A stretch of DNA of 41,680 bases from Levilactobacillus tujiorum (lineage in GTDB: Bacteria > Bacillota > Bacilli > Lactobacillales > Lactobacillaceae), in assembly GCF_012641185.1 (NCBI RefSeq), contig NZ_JAAXLK010000018.1, forward strand, positions 1 through 41,680. The letters are read 5' to 3'. This document shows positions 25,098 through 33,161 of the stretch, piece after piece. The notes under the pieces are model-generated. The model did not search any database, was not told the DNA's origin, and worked only from the letters and a program-made list of their open reading frames with translations. A program made the translations under genes and the position numbers. Each line of letters begins with the position of its first letter. The first letter of the stretch is position 1.

Positions 25098-25736
25098 TTA
25101 AGCTAACCGCTTTTCCAAATAGCGCATGTAATAACTAATTGGCATGGTGATGATCAAGTAGAGTACCCCCACGGCGGAGTATGCCGCCATGGTTTCCAGT
25201 GAGCTCGACGCAATCACATTACCTTGATACATCAGATCAAAGCCCCCCACGAAAGCTAACGTGGACGAGTTCTTCACCAAGTTAACGAATTGATTACCTA
25301 ACGGCGGAATCACATACCGAAAGGCCTGGGGCAAGACGATGTAGCGCATCGCCTGCCAGAAGGTCAGTCCATTAGCGCGGGCACCTTCCATCTGCCCCGT
25401 ATCTACGGACTGAATCCCAGCCCGCACCGTTTCGGCGATAAAAGAAGACGTGTACAGTGTCAAACCAATCGTGCCGGCAGTGAACCCATTCATTTTCACC
25501 ACGTAGAGCGGGAAGACCACGTAGAAGAACATGGTGATCACCAGCAACGGGATGTTCCGGAAGAGCTCGATGTAAGCTCGCGCAATCCGCCGGGCACCCT
25601 TACTTGGGGATTCCTCTAGTAAGGCGAAGAAAGTCCCGATAATCAAACTAAAAATCAACGCAATCAGACTACACAATAGCGTTTGGCCTAGGCCATAAAG
25701 GAGCGTGCCTCCATAAGCTTGAAAAATATGAATCAT
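25098..25736 (-). CDS. Polar amino-acid ABC transporter permease, first subunit
   Basis: 212 residues, five predicted helices. RAYIELFRNIPLLVITMFFY and SVDTGQMEGARANGLTFWQA with MRYIVLPQA are hallmarks of the family. Its ATG overlaps the stop of the binding-protein gene (ATGA), so translation is coupled. It is a paralogue of the next permease gene, sharing the EAA loop almost unchanged. Confidence 0.92.
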   Translation of the reverse strand: MIHIFQAYGGTLLYGLGQTLLCSLIALIFSLIIGTFFALLEESPSKGARRIARAYIELFRNIPLLVITMFFYVVFPLYVVKMNGFTAGTIGLTLYTSSFIAETVRAGIQSVDTGQMEGARANGLTFWQAMRYIVLPQAFRYVIPPLGNQFVNLVKNSSTLAFVGGFDLMYQGNVIASSSLETMAAYSAVGVLYLIITMPISYYMRYLEKRLA

Positions 25737-26569
25737 TCTTTAGCCGCCTCCTCATAGTCAAAGCCCTTCACGTTGTGGAACCACTTGTGAAGTAACTTCG
25801 CATACTCGCCATTTTCCCGTAGCGCCGTCAACGCTTGGTTAACCGAGTTCTTAAATGGCGTTTGGTTCTTATCCATGGCAATCCCATAAGGTTCGGAGAC
25901 GAACGTGCCCCCCGTTACCTCGTAACCTGGGTTCTGCACAGACATCCCGTAAAGAATCCCGTTATCCGTCGTCAGTGCCTGACCCTGACCGGACTTCAGC
26001 GCCGTCATGGCTTGTGCGTAGTCGGTCAGTTGTAAGACCTTGGCATTGGGGGCTACTTTGGCCACGTTTTCAACGGAGTCAGAGCCCACAACCCCGAGGA
26101 CCGTGCCCTTCTGCCGATTAAGATCCTTAACGTTCTTGATGCTACTTCCCTTCTTCACCAGTAATGATTGGCCGGCGTAGAAGTAAGTATTAGAAAAAGC
26201 GACTTGTTTACGCCGCTCAGGGGTGTTGGTCATCGTGGCAATAATCGCATCAATATTACCATTCTTAAGCATCGGCATCCGTGTCGAACTCGTCACTTGG
26301 ATGAACTTAGCCTTAGCGTCTTTACCTAACATTTGCTTAGTCAACGCCTTGGCAAGATCCACTTCAAAGCCCTTGATCTGGCCATCTTTAGTGTCCAGTA
26401 GACCGAAAAGACGGGTGTCGGCTTTGACACCCCAAGTGATCGTTTTATCCTGTTGGTCCGTCTTCAACACGTTTCGTTGAGACAGTGGCTTACTACCACA
26501 AGCACTCACAACCACCGTTAGCGTGAACAGGGTCAGGACTAAGCCGAGGATTCGAATAAACTTTTTCAT
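25733..26569 (-). CDS. Polar amino-acid-binding lipoprotein (SBP family 3)
   Basis: 278 residues. The signal peptide ends in the lipobox VVVSACGSK (Cys about 24). SBP-3 features follow: GLLDTKDGQIKGFEVDLAKA, the DAIIATMTNTPERRKQVAFS block conserved in glutamine/glutamate/cystine binders, and GTVLGVVGSDSVENV. It delivers the ligand to the two permeases encoded downstream. The ligand cannot be fixed: Gln, Glu, Asp and Asn binders look alike at this level. Confidence 0.92.
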   Translation of the reverse strand: MKKFIRILGLVLTLFTLTVVVSACGSKPLSQRNVLKTDQQDKTITWGVKADTRLFGLLDTKDGQIKGFEVDLAKALTKQMLGKDAKAKFIQVTSSTRMPMLKNGNIDAIIATMTNTPERRKQVAFSNTYFYAGQSLLVKKGSSIKNVKDLNRQKGTVLGVVGSDSVENVAKVAPNAKVLQLTDYAQAMTALKSGQGQALTTDNGILYGMSVQNPGYEVTGGTFVSEPYGIAMDKNQTPFKNSVNQALTALRENGEYAKLLHKWFHNVKGFDYEEAAKE

Positions 26570-26590
26570 ATTGCGCGTTCCTCCCCTGAA

Positions 26591-27331
26591 TTAGTGTGTA
26601 ATAATCTTGCTCAAGAACTGGCGTGCCCGCTCGTTGGTGGGCTGCCCATCAAAGAAGGTTTCCTTAGAGTCATCCTCTAGAATCCGGCCATCCGCCATAA
26701 AGATCACGCGGTTAGCCACTTCACGCGCAAAGCCCATTTCATGAGTAACGACCAGCGTGGTCATACTAGAATCCCGGGCGATCGTCTTCATAACGTTGAG
26801 CACATCGTCAATCATTTCGGGGTCCAAAGCACTCGTCGGTTCATCAAATAATAAACACTTTGGCTTCATAGCAAGTGACCGGGCAATCGCGATTCGTTGT
26901 TGCTGTCCCCCGGACAATTGTGACGGCATCTTAGGCGCTTGGTCAGCCAGGCCAACTCGGTCCAGCATTTCCATAGCCACTTTTTTATTCTCGTTTTCGT
27001 CACGATGCAGGACAATTCGTGGCGCCAACATGATGTTTTCAAGAATGGTCTTGTTGGCGTACAAATTAAAGTGTTGGAACACCATGCCCACGTTCTTCCG
27101 AATCCGGTTCATATCGGTCTTCGGATTAGCCAGATCCTGTCCGTTAACGATCAATTGACCGTGACGAATGGATTCCAGCCCGTTGATCGTACGAATCAAC
27201 GTCGACTTCCCCGAACCAGAAGGCCCGATGAGCACCACGGTTTCCCCGTCCTCAATCGTCAAGTTAATGTTGTGTAATGCGTGAAAACTACCGTAGTATT
27301 TTTCAACGTTGTGAAATTCAATCATTGACAT
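26591..27331 (-). CDS. Polar amino-acid ABC transporter ATP-binding protein (GlnQ type)
   Basis: About 246 residues from the ATG at 27331, preceded by GGAGGG at 8 nt; the longer frame from 27367 has no ribosome-binding site. Walker A GPSGSGKSTLIRTINGLE, the GlnQ-type NVGMVFQHFNLYANKTILEN, signature LSGGQQQRIAIARSLAM, Walker B CLLFDEPTSALDPEM and switch VVTHEMGFAREV are all intact. It is the first gene of the operon. Confidence 0.95.
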   Translation of the reverse strand: MSMIEFHNVEKYYGSFHALHNINLTIEDGETVVLIGPSGSGKSTLIRTINGLESIRHGQLIVNGQDLANPKTDMNRIRKNVGMVFQHFNLYANKTILENIMLAPRIVLHRDENENKKVAMEMLDRVGLADQAPKMPSQLSGGQQQRIAIARSLAMKPKCLLFDEPTSALDPEMIDDVLNVMKTIARDSSMTTLVVTHEMGFAREVANRVIFMADGRILEDDSKETFFDGQPTNERARQFLSKIITH

Positions 27332-27415
27332 AAGTCTTTCCCTCCACATAACTAAAGTAGTTGCCATGCAGGCGTCCCCGACGTCCGTGCATCTGATTTT
27401 TTGTGTCTAAAATCA

Positions 27416-27444
27416 AGTTTAAACCAAAAAAATAAGGCGGTCAA
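27416..27444 (-). promoter_or_regulatory. Promoter of the amino-acid ABC operon
   Basis: On the minus strand TTGACC (27439-27444), 17 bp, TAAACT (27416-27421). The leader is about 80 nt. Confidence 0.5.
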
Positions 27445-27610
27445 AATAAACACTTCCGGTGTAAGCACCCCCGAAAACGATTTAAGTACAAAAAGATTAG
27501 GCATACCACGGGTTTAACAAGTGTCCACTATTCGTTAAAAAAATTTGTTAAGCTAGCACCACCATGTAAGAAAAGCTAACATAGGTTACTGCAAATCACG
27601 AACATTCTGT

Positions 27611-27650
27611 CAAAAAAATAGCGCTCAGACTTTTTTGTCTAAGCACTACT
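27611..27650 (-). terminator. Terminator downstream of the 27.7-kb membrane-protein gene
   Basis: On the minus strand AGTGCTTAGAC, a six-A loop, GTCTGAGCGCT (11 bp with two G-U pairs), then ATTTTTTT. Confidence 0.85.
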
Positions 27651-27699
27651 TATCATTCTAGAAAATTTGAGTATCCCTAATCCTACTCACCGTTAGCGA

Positions 27700-28644
27700 T
27701 TAATGGTGGTAACGGGACGTCCGGGTCATTGGCTCCGAATCCGTCTGTGACTCTGGCGCCTGATCATACCGCGCGCGACGTGACGTTGTCGTGGTATCAC
27801 GCGCCGGCTGATCGGCTGAGGATGCTTGGTGCGTAGCGTTTTGGTGCTTGTACGCTAATTGAACCGCGACCTGAAAATCATTGGCTTGTTCAATCACTGA
27901 AGTTCGACCCAAAACTTTAAACGGACCACCAACTAAAGTTGCATTGGCCAAGTACAGTTCGATCTGATCGCGCACATCCGCGACGTTTTGTAAGCCGACC
28001 GTGCTGACGACCCCAACACGTTCTTTTTCGGCCTGGTTCATCCCGGCATAAACGACGAGTTGGTTATTCTCCGTTTGCATTTCGAAGTAAGGAATCAGTG
28101 CGCCCGGACCTGAGGCATAGACTGGTTTGCCAGTCTGTCGCGTTTGTTCCAGAATCTCCCGCTCGCCTAACCCGGAATAATCCATTTGGAGCAATTGATT
28201 TTGCTGTAAGCGCGTCGCTAAGTGTTGGATATTCTCCTGTTCTAGTGGCGTTGAGGTCAATTTCCCAGGTAATATTTTCTTCTCATCAAAGTACCCGTTC
28301 GCCGGAATGTTCCGGCCACCCAAAGTTCGTTTCGGCTGATCCAGTTCAGCTTCCTTAGGCTTCATATGCAGCAACTTTTCAATCTTAGGTGAAATATCAA
28401 ACGGCGCCTTCTTTTTCGTGAAGTAGTACACCGTATTCAGATAAGCAAAGTAAAGCAGGATCAAAGCGACCAGTAAAATCAATAAGCCCCAGAACGGATG
28501 CCCATTTTGCAGGTAACGAATCGCAATATAGAATAAGTAAAGATCCCCTAGCGCGCCTAAAATCACGTAGACGCGATTCTTAATCTTAACACTCACATTG
28601 ATGTAGCCTAAGTAATGGTTGACCATATCAAGAAAGCTAAGCAT
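27700..28644 (-). CDS. Conserved two-helix membrane protein of unknown function
   Basis: 314 residues. The N-terminal ~90 residues carry two hydrophobic segments (VYVILGALGDLYLFYIAIRY and FWGLLILLVALILLYFAYLN). A soluble domain of about 170 residues follows, and then a low-complexity C-terminal tail rich in S, T, R and D (about 265-314). The soluble part, with GALIPYFEMQTENNQLVVYA, has no motif I can name. The topology suggests a cytosolic or wall-facing domain anchored by a hairpin of helices. It is 17 bp downstream of the Ser/Thr-rich protein gene, so both probably work together in the envelope. Function unknown. Confidence 0.75.
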   Translation of the reverse strand: MLSFLDMVNHYLGYINVSVKIKNRVYVILGALGDLYLFYIAIRYLQNGHPFWGLLILLVALILLYFAYLNTVYYFTKKKAPFDISPKIEKLLHMKPKEAELDQPKRTLGGRNIPANGYFDEKKILPGKLTSTPLEQENIQHLATRLQQNQLLQMDYSGLGEREILEQTRQTGKPVYASGPGALIPYFEMQTENNQLVVYAGMNQAEKERVGVVSTVGLQNVADVRDQIELYLANATLVGGPFKVLGRTSVIEQANDFQVAVQLAYKHQNATHQASSADQPARDTTTTSRRARYDQAPESQTDSEPMTRTSRYHH

Positions 28645-28661
28645 TGTTGGTCCCCCTTCCT

Positions 28662-29177
28662 TTATTGTTGATCCGTAGTCGTATCATTCGTTGCGTTGGC
28701 ATGGCTGTAAGTGTTCGCGCCACTGTCGTCCGTGGTGTCGTTGGTCGTCGTGCTGGTATCGTTAGTCGCAGAATCATCATCCGTGGTCGTTGAACTCGAG
28801 TTCGTGGTAGCCGGCTTCTTGGAAGATGATGTTGTCCCCGTATTGCCAGTTGAATTCGTCGTCCCGGCATGACTTGATTCGGTTTCAGACGTGGAATTTG
28901 CAGAAGAACTCTCCGTATCCGTTGTAGAACTACTATCCTTATCGGAAGACTCACTGTCTTTCTTAGAAGAATCGGAATCCTTCTTCTTGCTGTCGTCACT
29001 AGCCTTCTTCTTGGAATCATTCGACTGATTGACGACTAGCGATGAACTCGTCGACGTCCGTGAAGCCCCTTCATTGGTCTTCGTGACGGAATTAGTCACC
29101 ACGTTGGTAGCCCCGAGTGCTAGCGCAATTGATACGATCGCAAACGGCGTGATAAAGGGTGGTGTCCGGTACGCCAT
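28662..29177 (-). CDS. Membrane-anchored Ser/Thr/Asp-rich low-complexity protein
   Basis: About 171 residues from the ATG at 29177, which lies 8 nt after AGGAGG; the longer frame from 29198 starts inside that site. One hydrophobic segment (PFAIVSIALALGATNVV, about residues 10-28) acts as signal or signal anchor. Everything after residue 45 is a low-complexity run of Ser, Thr, Asp, Lys and Asn with no LPXTG motif. The composition suggests an extended, possibly glycosylated, wall-spanning stalk. It forms an operon with the membrane protein downstream. No family recognised. Confidence 0.75.
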   Translation of the reverse strand: MAYRTPPFITPFAIVSIALALGATNVVTNSVTKTNEGASRTSTSSSLVVNQSNDSKKKASDDSKKKDSDSSKKDSESSDKDSSSTTDTESSSANSTSETESSHAGTTNSTGNTGTTSSSKKPATTNSSSTTTDDDSATNDTSTTTNDTTDDSGANTYSHANATNDTTTDQQ

Positions 29178-29253
29178 ACTACATTCCTCCTTCTCCATTT
29201 GTACAATGTCTCTTATTATCGCACGTTAATCTCAAAAATTTCTCAAGTTTATG

Positions 29254-29718
29254 TTAATTTTTAACTAAAGTGGCCGGGTCAGCGCTAACGCCGGCAGCCT
29301 TGCATTCCGCACAAATTCCGTACAGTTCAAAGCTGTGTCCCGTAATTTCATATCCCGGTAATTGGTCAGTGAAAAAGTCCATCGGGCACATCTGTAGCTC
29401 GGTGACTTTACCACAATTTTGACAGATAAAATGGTGGTGATGCTGATGATGGAAGTCGCATTGATACTTCACCCGCGTACGTTCCTGTTCAGTATTCTGC
29501 TCAACAATTCCGACCTCTTCGAACTCTTTCAAGTTCCGGTAAACCGTATTGTGACTCATCCCCGGGAACTCAGTCCGCATATAAGCATCAACGGTCACCA
29601 CATCCGTGTAATGACCCTGATTGGTCAACAGAAATTCTAGCAACGCGTGCCGCTGCTTGGTTAACTTAAACTTGTTCTTTCTTAAAATCGCCACAGCGGT
29701 ATTCAACGTGTCTGCCAT
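29254..29718 (-). CDS. Fur-family metalloregulator (Fur/PerR/Zur)
   Basis: 154 residues. The N-terminal winged helix contains KLTKQRHALLEFLLTNQGHY and MSHNTVYRNLKEFEEVGIVE, the family recognition helix. The dimerisation domain has the metal-site histidines FHHQHHHHFICQNC and a second pair CAEC, which together form the structural Zn site (CxxC x CxxC). The sequence does not settle between iron, zinc and peroxide sensing. GAGGAGG lies 8 nt before the ATG. It stands alone, with no transporter gene next to it, so its regulon is elsewhere. Confidence 0.9.
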   Translation of the reverse strand: MADTLNTAVAILRKNKFKLTKQRHALLEFLLTNQGHYTDVVTVDAYMRTEFPGMSHNTVYRNLKEFEEVGIVEQNTEQERTRVKYQCDFHHQHHHHFICQNCGKVTELQMCPMDFFTDQLPGYEITGHSFELYGICAECKAAGVSADPATLVKN

Positions 29719-29800
29719 GATGGCGGCCTCCTCTTAAAATTTAGTCCGAATTCCTAGTAAGTTTCGCACATTTTCAAATGAAACTCAACCAAAGTGCCAC

Positions 29801-30361
29801 TTATTCAGCCTGTAAGCGTTTCATCAACTCATCTAACTTAATCTGGGTCCGTTGCCAGTTGTCATTATTGAGCCGGATGGCTTTGCCTCGTAAGGCTAAC
29901 GGCATCGTCAGATCACGCCGATATTCGGGACTGGCGAAGCGCTGTTTCAACATCGCCCGGTCATCCCCACGTTGCGTCACCCGTTCGAGCAACTCTTCTG
30001 GTTGACTCACCGTCAAGAAGATGATGACCGCCTGCTCACCCAGCTCCTGCGCATAGGTGATGGCGCCTTTGCTGTCCAAGACAATGGCCACGAAAGGTGC
30101 TCGCTCAAAGCCCGCCGCTAAGCCTTCCCGCGACGAACCGTAGTGGTAACCGGAATAAAAGACGGATTCCAGGTAGTGATTCTTAGGAAAACTCGTCTCC
30201 GTTTCAAAGTAGTAATCCCGACCATCGACTTCGCCTTGCCGGGGTGGCCGAGTCGTGTGCGTAATCACCTTGGTAACTGGGTATTGCGCCACCAAATAAT
30301 CCTGCACCGTGGTCTTACCCGTGCCCGTCGCGCCGGTAATCACTAAAACCTTATTCGCCAT
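29801..30361 (-). CDS. Guanylate-kinase-like P-loop protein
   Basis: 186 residues. The P-loop VITGATGTGKTTVQDYL lies at about 7-22. The GMP-binding segment is recognisable in THTTRPPRQGEVDGRDYYF, close to the TRxPRxGExxGxDYxF of guanylate kinases, and HYGSSREGL follows. It is shorter than usual Gmk (about 205) and lacks a clear C-terminal lid match, so it is probably a second, divergent paralogue rather than the housekeeping Gmk. It overlaps the NUDIX gene by 11 bp, which points to a joint nucleotide function. Confidence 0.75.
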   Translation of the reverse strand: MANKVLVITGATGTGKTTVQDYLVAQYPVTKVITHTTRPPRQGEVDGRDYYFETETSFPKNHYLESVFYSGYHYGSSREGLAAGFERAPFVAIVLDSKGAITYAQELGEQAVIIFLTVSQPEELLERVTQRGDDRAMLKQRFASPEYRRDLTMPLALRGKAIRLNNDNWQRTQIKLDELMKRLQAE

Positions 30362-30776
30362 GCCGATCCCCCGTTAAGAAGTCATTCGCTTGGGTCAGCA
30401 AGTCCTGCAAGTTGGGATAGCTCAACCGTTCGTGCGCCGTGGCAAAGTCAAACCAGCCAAAGTCACTGATTTCTTCAAACTGCCGTTTAATGGTCACATC
30501 AGCGGGAACCTTCGACGTGTAAAGCACCACGTGTTTATGATGACCATTCTTCATATCGTAGTCCAGGTCCGCGTGAAACGTCGGGTCAACCGTGACCTCG
30601 AGGCTGGTCTCTTCACGAATCTCGCGAACCGCCGTCTCGATGTCCGTCTCATTACCCTCGACGTGTCCCTTGGGAAAGCCCCAGAAATCACTGGTCGCAC
30701 TCTTTAACAGTAAGTATTGTGGCTGTTGATCCACCAGCCGATAGACCACTGCCCCACTCGCATTTTCTGTAATCAT
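30351..30776 (-). CDS. NUDIX hydrolase, diadenosine-tetraphosphatase-like
   Basis: About 141 residues from the ATG at 30776, 10 nt after GAGGAGG; the longer frame from 30812 is less likely. The NUDIX box GHVEGNETDIETAV then REIREETSL follows Gx5Ex7REUxEExxU, with Ser for the usual last Gly. DFWGFPKGHVEGNE matches the asymmetric Ap4A hydrolase (MutT-like) group. The C-terminus overlaps the kinase-like gene. It likely cleans up Ap4A or similar dinucleotides; that is family inference. Confidence 0.85.
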   Translation of the reverse strand: MITENASGAVVYRLVDQQPQYLLLKSATSDFWGFPKGHVEGNETDIETAVREIREETSLEVTVDPTFHADLDYDMKNGHHKHVVLYTSKVPADVTIKRQFEEISDFGWFDFATAHERLSYPNLQDLLTQANDFLTGDRHGE

Positions 30777-31063
30777 GTCTAAATTGCCTCCTCTTTCACT
30801 GGTTAACAGCAAATTGGTCCGCGTTTAAATGAACCTTAACCATACCATGAACGACAAATAAATTGGAATTATTTTCAAAAATTTCTGTATCAGCTCGTCG
30901 CTCACACGTGGCGGCCCTATTCGCCGGACACCCATCACTAGTCACAGGACTAGGAATGGCGTAACACCGGCATTTGTCGTCACCTTTCGCCATCTCAAAA
31001 GTCCGATGGCGCCAATTCGCTATTACCATATCTGTTCTATTTTATCTCGAAAACGGGGATTAC

Positions 31064-31089
31064 GGGGAATTTTTAACCAGGAATTCCCC
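31064..31089 (+). promoter_or_regulatory. Inverted repeat upstream of the permease promoter
   Basis: GGGGAATT (31064-31071) and AATTCCCC (31082-31089) form a perfect 8-bp inverted repeat, ending 20 bp before the -35 box. It may be an operator; it is not a CodY box and has no T run. Confidence 0.4.
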
Positions 31090-31108
31090 AAACTCACGGC
31101 AACTCTCA

Positions 31109-31138
31109 TTGACTTTTAATTTAACTCTAGGGTACACT
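31109..31138 (+). promoter_or_regulatory. APC permease promoter
   Basis: TTGACT (31109-31114), 18 bp, TACACT (31133-31138), then a 27-nt leader with AAGGAGG. Confidence 0.75.
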
Positions 31139-31172
31139 ATCCGAGATATCATCATTATTAAGGAGGCTTTTT

Positions 31173-32573
31173 ATGGGTATTTCGCGAATTTTCCGCCGCG
31201 AACGCTTAGATAATTATTTAAAAAGTGATCAGCACTTTGCCAAGACCATGACGGCAAAGGACCTGATGTCACTAGGCATTGGGGCGGTGATTGGGACAGG
31301 GATCTTTATCCTGCCTGGTACCATCGCCGCCCAGTACAGCGGGCCCGGAATCGTACTTTCCTTCCTGTTGGCAGCCATTGTCTGCTCAACCGCCGCCATG
31401 TGCTATGCCGAATTCGCCTCCGTTTTGCCAGTCGCTGGTTCCGCTTACTCATACGGAAACCTGGTCTTCGGCGAAATCATTGGTTGGGTCCTCGGCTGGG
31501 CGCTGATCCTGGAATACGTCTTGGCCGTCGCAGCGGTAGCCAACTCATTTGGCGCGTATTTCAACTCATTCTTGGCCGGTTTCCACCTTTCCCTACCAAC
31601 GGCCTTCACCGGCCCCTACGACCCCGCACACGGTACATATGGCAACATTGTGGCTATCCTGGTGGTCCTCTTGATCAGTTGGTTGCTCAATCGCGGGATG
31701 CGGGAGTCCATGCGGATCAACACGACCATCGTGTTCGTCAAGATCGCCATCATTATTCTCTTCGTGTTGGTCGGTATCTTTTACGTGAAGCCAGCCAACT
31801 GGCAACCCTTTGCGCCATTCGGAACGAAGGGTATTCTCCGTGGTGCTTCGACCGTCTTCTTTGCCTACCTAGGTTTCGACGTGGTCTCCGCGTCTGCCGC
31901 CGAGGTCAAGAATCCCAAGAAGAACATGCCCGTGGGGATTATCGGCACACTGATCGTTGCCTCCGTGCTGTATATGTTAGTCGCCGTCGTCCTGACGGGA
32001 ATGGTCCACTACACCAAGCTCAACGTGGCCGATCCCGTCGCCTTCGCGTTGACGCTGGTTCACCAGAACTGGACGTCCGGAATTATTTCCCTGGGTGCCT
32101 TAGCGGGAATGTTTACCATGATGGTCACCATGATTTACAGTTCTTCACGACTCATCTACTCCATTGGTCGTGATGGTCTTTTGCCTAAATTCTTAGGTAA
32201 AATCGACACGTCCAACGGCACACCTAAGAACAGCCTGGCGGTGATCACCGTGGTTATTGCCCTACTCGGTGGCTTCGTGCCACTCGCACAACTGACCAAC
32301 TTAGTTAACATCGGGACGCTGGTGGCCTTTCTCTTCGTTTCATTTGGGATCATTCGGCTCCGTCACCTCAAGGAGCTCCCAGAGAATTCCGGCTTCAAAG
32401 TGCCGTGGTATCCCGTCTTGCCAATCGTGTCAGGGTTGTTGTGCTTTGGCATGATGCTCCAACTACCGGCTGAAACGTGGATTGCGTCATCCATTTGGTT
32501 TGCCTTGGGCTTAATCATCTACTTCACTTACGGCCTGCGTCACAGCCGGTTAAACGATGACCAGTCCGATTAA
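31173..32573 (+). CDS. APC-family amino-acid permease (CAT/YfnA group)
   Basis: 466 residues with twelve predicted helices. The first helix carries SLGIGAVIGTGIFILPGTIA, the unwound GxG substrate site of the APC superfamily, and CYAEFASVLPVAGSAYSYG the second conserved block. The cytosolic N-terminus RRERLDNYLKSDQHFAKTM matches the YfnA/CAT group of cationic or neutral amino-acid transporters. AAGGAGG is 5 nt before the ATG. Exact substrate unknown. The downstream repeat element starts within about 15 bp of the stop, and no independent terminator is visible, so the X arm may serve as 3' end. Confidence 0.9.
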   Translation: MGISRIFRRERLDNYLKSDQHFAKTMTAKDLMSLGIGAVIGTGIFILPGTIAAQYSGPGIVLSFLLAAIVCSTAAMCYAEFASVLPVAGSAYSYGNLVFGEIIGWVLGWALILEYVLAVAAVANSFGAYFNSFLAGFHLSLPTAFTGPYDPAHGTYGNIVAILVVLLISWLLNRGMRESMRINTTIVFVKIAIIILFVLVGIFYVKPANWQPFAPFGTKGILRGASTVFFAYLGFDVVSASAAEVKNPKKNMPVGIIGTLIVASVLYMLVAVVLTGMVHYTKLNVADPVAFALTLVHQNWTSGIISLGALAGMFTMMVTMIYSSSRLIYSIGRDGLLPKFLGKIDTSNGTPKNSLAVITVVIALLGGFVPLAQLTNLVNIGTLVAFLFVSFGIIRLRHLKELPENSGFKVPWYPVLPIVSGLLCFGMMLQLPAETWIASSIWFALGLIIYFTYGLRHSRLNDDQSD

Positions 32574-32651
32574 GCACTACCGTCTGAGTTGAACATTTCC
32601 AAAATCTGAGTGGCAAGAATAGTTGACTGAAAAATAGGCTAAACCAGTCAC

Positions 32652-32832
32652 CTACGGCTGCCAGGGATTTCGCCTGCTATGGGGACGCTTCAGACTGGAA
32701 GACCACCAGTCTTCTCGCTCGCTTTGGAGCCACGAAAAAACCGTGTCTCCAAAGACGCCCGTGCTGTAAAGCTGGCTGAAAAGTCGCCAGCTAACACCAC
32801 TTTCACGGCTGGCTCCATCCCTGGCCTCCTCC
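32652..32832 (-). ncRNA. Candidate structured RNA, X arm (32.7-kb copy)
   Basis: The outer stem is GCCAGGGAT (32660-32668) with ATCCCTGGC (32817-32825). Hairpins are AGACTGG/CCAGTCT (32692-32712), CTTTGGAG/CTCCAAAG (32722-32754) and AGCTGGC/GCCAGCT (32771-32791). The first two letters of each stem and most others differ from the 7.3-kb X arm, yet pairing is kept throughout. Confidence 0.6.
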
Positions 32833-32944
32833 GGTTTTGATAGAGTTTTACCACGACAACAGTTGGAGAACATTGTTACTTGATGATTTTAATTCAATCG
32901 ATAACGACTATAACGGTCATCACTCCAGTCGCCTAGGCATGCTG

Positions 32945-33093
32945 TGTTAGCCGTGAGTGAGTCAAATTTGAGCTCAGCCGTGGGATTTACCAAGTGGTCC
33001 TCTTGGTAAATGGCGTCTTTGAGACGTGTTTTTCGGCTCGAACCGTCCTCCCCACAGCGTTCCAGCTCAAATTTGGCGAACGGTAAGGCGGCA
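32945..33093 (+). ncRNA. Truncated Y arm (33.0-kb copy)
   Basis: Outer stem TCAAATTTGAGCT with AGCTCAAATTTGG and hairpin 1 are intact. The 3' side of hairpin 2 and the 5' side of hairpin 3 are deleted, leaving CTCGAACCGTCC. The GAACC remnant matches a GGTTCAAG/CTTGAACC-type hairpin 3 as in the 23.9-kb copy. Confidence 0.5.
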
Positions 33094-33161
33094 AGAATTA
33101 TCTAGGTTGCCTACAACTTTTAATCCATGATTTACAATTACTCTTTAGGAAGGTGATTTAT

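Larger units (their letters stand above)
27332..27699. other. Upstream region of the amino-acid ABC operon
   Basis: It holds the operon promoter, an imperfect hairpin in the leader (about 27367-27391, TGCAGGCGTC with GACGTCCGTGCA) and the terminator of the next minus-strand gene. No gene is seen. Confidence 0.45.
30777..31172. other. Gene-free stretch upstream of the APC permease
   Basis: It holds a small inverted repeat CTAGT/ACTAG near 30940, the GGGGAATT/AATTCCCC repeat and the permease promoter. I see no coding frame or structured RNA that I can support. Confidence 0.4.
32584..33093. repeat. Composite element between the APC permease and pepX
   Basis: The left end CTGAGTTGAACAT resembles the CTAAAGATTGAACAT end of copy 1, the X arm is minus-oriented (32652-32832), the spacer (about 32840-32944) matches the 10.4-kb copy, and the Y arm is plus-oriented (32945-33093). 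The right terminal repeat and a target duplication are not recognisable, so the element is partly decayed. It occupies almost the whole upstream region of pepX. Confidence 0.7.

Noticed and set aside
31400-32173. 257-aa open frame within the APC permease gene
   Set aside because: Same-strand shadow in another frame; composition rich in Arg, Pro and His, no start signal.
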